Positions 5,358 through 7,162 of a stretch of DNA of 7,162 nt are shown in pieces. The DNA comes from Chloroflexia bacterium (lineage in GTDB: Bacteria; Chloroflexota; Chloroflexia; Thermomicrobiales; JALYUS01): contig JAICJW010000237.1 in NCBI GenBank assembly GCA_025928215.1, positions 1 through 7,162 on the forward strand. The letters are read 5' to 3'. Each line of letters starts with the position of its first letter. The stretch's first letter is position 1. The translations under genes and the position numbers were made by a program. The notes below the pieces were generated by a model that ran no database searches, was not told where the DNA came from, and worked only from the letters and a program-made list of their open reading frames with translations.

Positions 5358-7110
5358 ATCCATTCCGCAGCGGGCTGCTGTCGCGCAGGGCGAAATTGTC
5401 ATTCGCGGGGTCAGCAAATTGGGGGTCAACGAACCGGGAGTGTGTATCCTGTTTCCAACCGAATTGCCACGCGTTGAAATCTTCCGCCTTGCCATTGACA
5501 TTGAAGGCATCACCGCTCTTCGGGCTGAACCAGACATTCTCATCCGACGTGAGAGTGCTGAGGAAAAAGTCTCGGTTCGCACCGGCGCTGTTCCCAATCT
5601 GCACGAGGTGCGTGGCCGCGTCGGTGCCGACGATGATATTCTTCCGCAGCGTCCATCGCTCCGCGACGAGTTTGAGATCCTCTTTGCTTTCCCAGTTTTG
5701 CACCGGGCGCACCCCGGTCAGCACATGAATCTGCGCGGCGGCGCTGCCATAGATGATGTTCCCTTGCAGGGTGACGTTGTCCCCCCCTTCGGTGAAGATA
5801 TTGTCGGATGTGCTGTTGCAGATAGTGGAGTTCCTTACGCTCGTCGGCCCCTCGCTCGCTTCAATGAACATGCCGATGTGATTGTGGGAGCAGAAGGCAG
5901 TATCAATCGCGATGTTGGCGCAATCGGTATCGAACCACATACCGGGCGCGCGGTTATTCACCGCGCGATGGCGGCGGTAAACGCCGCCATGAATGAAGAG
6001 GTGTTTCACCCCGGCATTTGACCACGAGAGCAGACCACCGAGGGCGCCGCGCCAATTGTTGTACGATGTCTCATTGTCCTCGTAGAGAAGGTTCTTGACC
6101 CTCGATGCTTCGAGGCCGATCGCGCCGTTATAGTTGGCGACGGTGCGGCGGGCGGTCACTGATTGGGAGAGATGCGCTCCGCCGGACATAAAGGTCATGC
6201 CACTCCAGTTATTCCAGAAAAACCCGCAATCCTCGACAAGCACATTGCTGCAATCGCTGAAAATGACCGCCGTATCGCCGACCGGCGAATTGCCATGCAC
6301 GAAGTGCAGGCCCCGAACCGTCAGGTTTTGCGCGCCCTCAACGAACAAGAGACCGGGGCGCACCGCGACCTCGACAGTCGCCGTTTCGACCGCCACCTGT
6401 GGCGGCGGCATGAGGGAGACCGTAGCGGTCTGTTCGGAGACAAAAAACGTGCCTTCTTTCAACTCCCCCGCCGACACGACCTGTGTGAGCGCTTGCCCAT
6501 TGATGAAGATCATCTCCCGCCGCCGGACAATGGGCTGGAGAACGACATTTCCTTCCCAGCCTTGCGGATACGGCACCACTCCCCACTTGTACGGCCACGG
6601 ATGCGTGTAGGTATTCGTCGTGCCGACTCTCTGCCACCCGGCCCAGACATCGGAGCCGGCAATCGTCGCGGTGCCGGGTTGCTTCGCCTCGAACTGCATT
6701 GGCGCGTCCGTGAGGCTCGTCTTTGGCTGAATGGCGATCGCTTCCCGATAGATGCCGGGAGCGATCACGATGCGCGTGCTCATCTTCCGCACATTGTTCT
6801 GCATGGCGATGTCCGCCGCCTTCGCGATCGTTTTCAGCGGGCGGTCGTCCGTGCCGGGGTTGGCATCATTCGCATTGGGGTGCGCGAGGTCCACGATGAG
6901 CGTTTGATCGAACGCAACGGGGGGAGGAAGTGAAGGCCGGACGACAGGCGTCGGCGTTCCCGGTGGGATCGGTGTCGGGGGCATCCCCACGGTCGTGGGG
7001 GTTGGTTTCGTCTGATTGGCCCCACACGCCGCAGTGAGCAGCGCGCCGAGCACAATCGCCGCCCGCCCCGCCCGCTGGACGAACGCGCGTCGCGAGATCG
7101 TCTCGGTCAT
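5356..7110 (-). CDS. Secreted right-handed parallel beta-helix lipoprotein (DUF1565-like N-terminus)
   Basis: This 584-residue protein opens with SRRAFVQ (6-12), a close match to the twin-arginine consensus, a hydrophobic run and TAAC at 26-29. C29 is a likely lipidated Cys, although Thr at -3 is less usual than Leu. A Pro/Thr stalk runs from about 33 to 64. HPNANDANPGTDDRPLKTI (77-95) is the hallmark opening of DUF1565/beta-helix proteins. An inserted beta-rich region (about 150-250) precedes many short coils with Asn and hydrophobic ladders from about 255 to 530, for example LTVRGLHF (263-270) and VTLQGNIIYG (446-455). FVDPQFADPANDNFAL (560-575) is the usual closing motif. Such proteins bind, lyse or epimerise polysaccharides; I see no residue set that proves catalysis. 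It is the first gene of the set in this window. No in-frame start codon lies immediately upstream of the ATG, and a GAAGG sits 12 bases before it, rather far. Confidence 0.83.
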   Translation of the reverse strand: MTETISRRAFVQRAGRAAIVLGALLTAACGANQTKPTPTTVGMPPTPIPPGTPTPVVRPSLPPPVAFDQTLIVDLAHPNANDANPGTDDRPLKTIAKAADIAMQNNVRKMSTRIVIAPGIYREAIAIQPKTSLTDAPMQFEAKQPGTATIAGSDVWAGWQRVGTTNTYTHPWPYKWGVVPYPQGWEGNVVLQPIVRRREMIFINGQALTQVVSAGELKEGTFFVSEQTATVSLMPPPQVAVETATVEVAVRPGLLFVEGAQNLTVRGLHFVHGNSPVGDTAVIFSDCSNVLVEDCGFFWNNWSGMTFMSGGAHLSQSVTARRTVANYNGAIGLEASRVKNLLYEDNETSYNNWRGALGGLLSWSNAGVKHLFIHGGVYRRHRAVNNRAPGMWFDTDCANIAIDTAFCSHNHIGMFIEASEGPTSVRNSTICNSTSDNIFTEGGDNVTLQGNIIYGSAAAQIHVLTGVRPVQNWESKEDLKLVAERWTLRKNIIVGTDAATHLVQIGNSAGANRDFFLSTLTSDENVWFSPKSGDAFNVNGKAEDFNAWQFGWKQDTHSRFVDPQFADPANDNFALRDSSPLRNG

Positions 7111-7162
7111 CGGGCAATGATACCTTCATCGGCCGGGCTTCGAGACACGCCCCGGCGGGCCG
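7111..7162 (-). other. Upstream leader of the beta-helix gene (partial)
   Basis: These 52 bases precede the beta-helix start and run to the window edge. They hold a GAAGG (7123-7127) that may serve as a ribosome site and a GC-rich stretch near the edge. I see no convincing promoter; the promoter of this block, or an upstream operon gene, probably lies outside the window. Confidence 0.3.

Noticed and set aside
5347..6021. 224-codon open frame on the plus strand.
   Set aside because: It lies wholly antisense to the beta-helix gene, has no recognisable domain, and open antisense frames are expected in GC-rich coding DNA.
6163..6933. 256-codon open frame on the plus strand.
   Set aside because: Its product is very rich in Arg, His and Asp without any motif, and it is antisense to the well-supported beta-helix gene.

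Overview
The window carries six protein genes, all on the minus strand, and no RNA gene, mobile element, CRISPR array or full-length antisense gene that I can support. The DNA is GC-rich with two short AT-richer gaps. The exported proteins have Pro/Thr-rich stalks, two of them with combined twin-arginine and lipobox-like leaders. Together with the flavin module, this style suggests a Chloroflexota bacterium, perhaps of the Thermomicrobia type. That assignment is an inference from protein style, not from a marker gene.

Read in the direction of transcription (high to low coordinates), the first block is an envelope-glycan set. It has a secreted right-handed beta-helix lipoprotein (7110-5356), a GT4-type glycosyltransferase (5344-4184) 11 bases behind it, and, after a 153-base gap full of inverted repeats, a lipoprotein glycoside hydrolase of clan GH-A resembling GH39/PslG (4030-2588). 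Making a glycan with a cytoplasmic glycosyltransferase and trimming or binding it outside with a hydrolase and a beta-helix protein is a common layout for exopolysaccharide loci, and is the likely joint role here.

A 157-base gap (2431-2587) follows, with an 8-bp perfect inverted repeat, a possible -10 box and a good Shine-Dalgarno sequence. It separates the first block from a tight three-gene operon: a membrane-anchored FMN-binding domain protein with a flavinylation motif (2430-1816), the FMN transferase ApbE (1819-890) and a short RnfD/NqrB-like membrane protein (893-9). Both junctions are ATGA stop/start overlaps. The simplest reading is an extracytosolic electron-transfer module: the membrane protein passes electrons across the membrane to an FMN that ApbE has attached covalently to the anchored domain. 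Modules of this general kind are known. This version is minimal, lacks the second (RnfD-type) flavin site and has an ApbE without a visible export signal.

The window ends 8 bases after the last stop codon on the left and 52 bases before the first start codon on the right, so both neighbourhoods are cut off.
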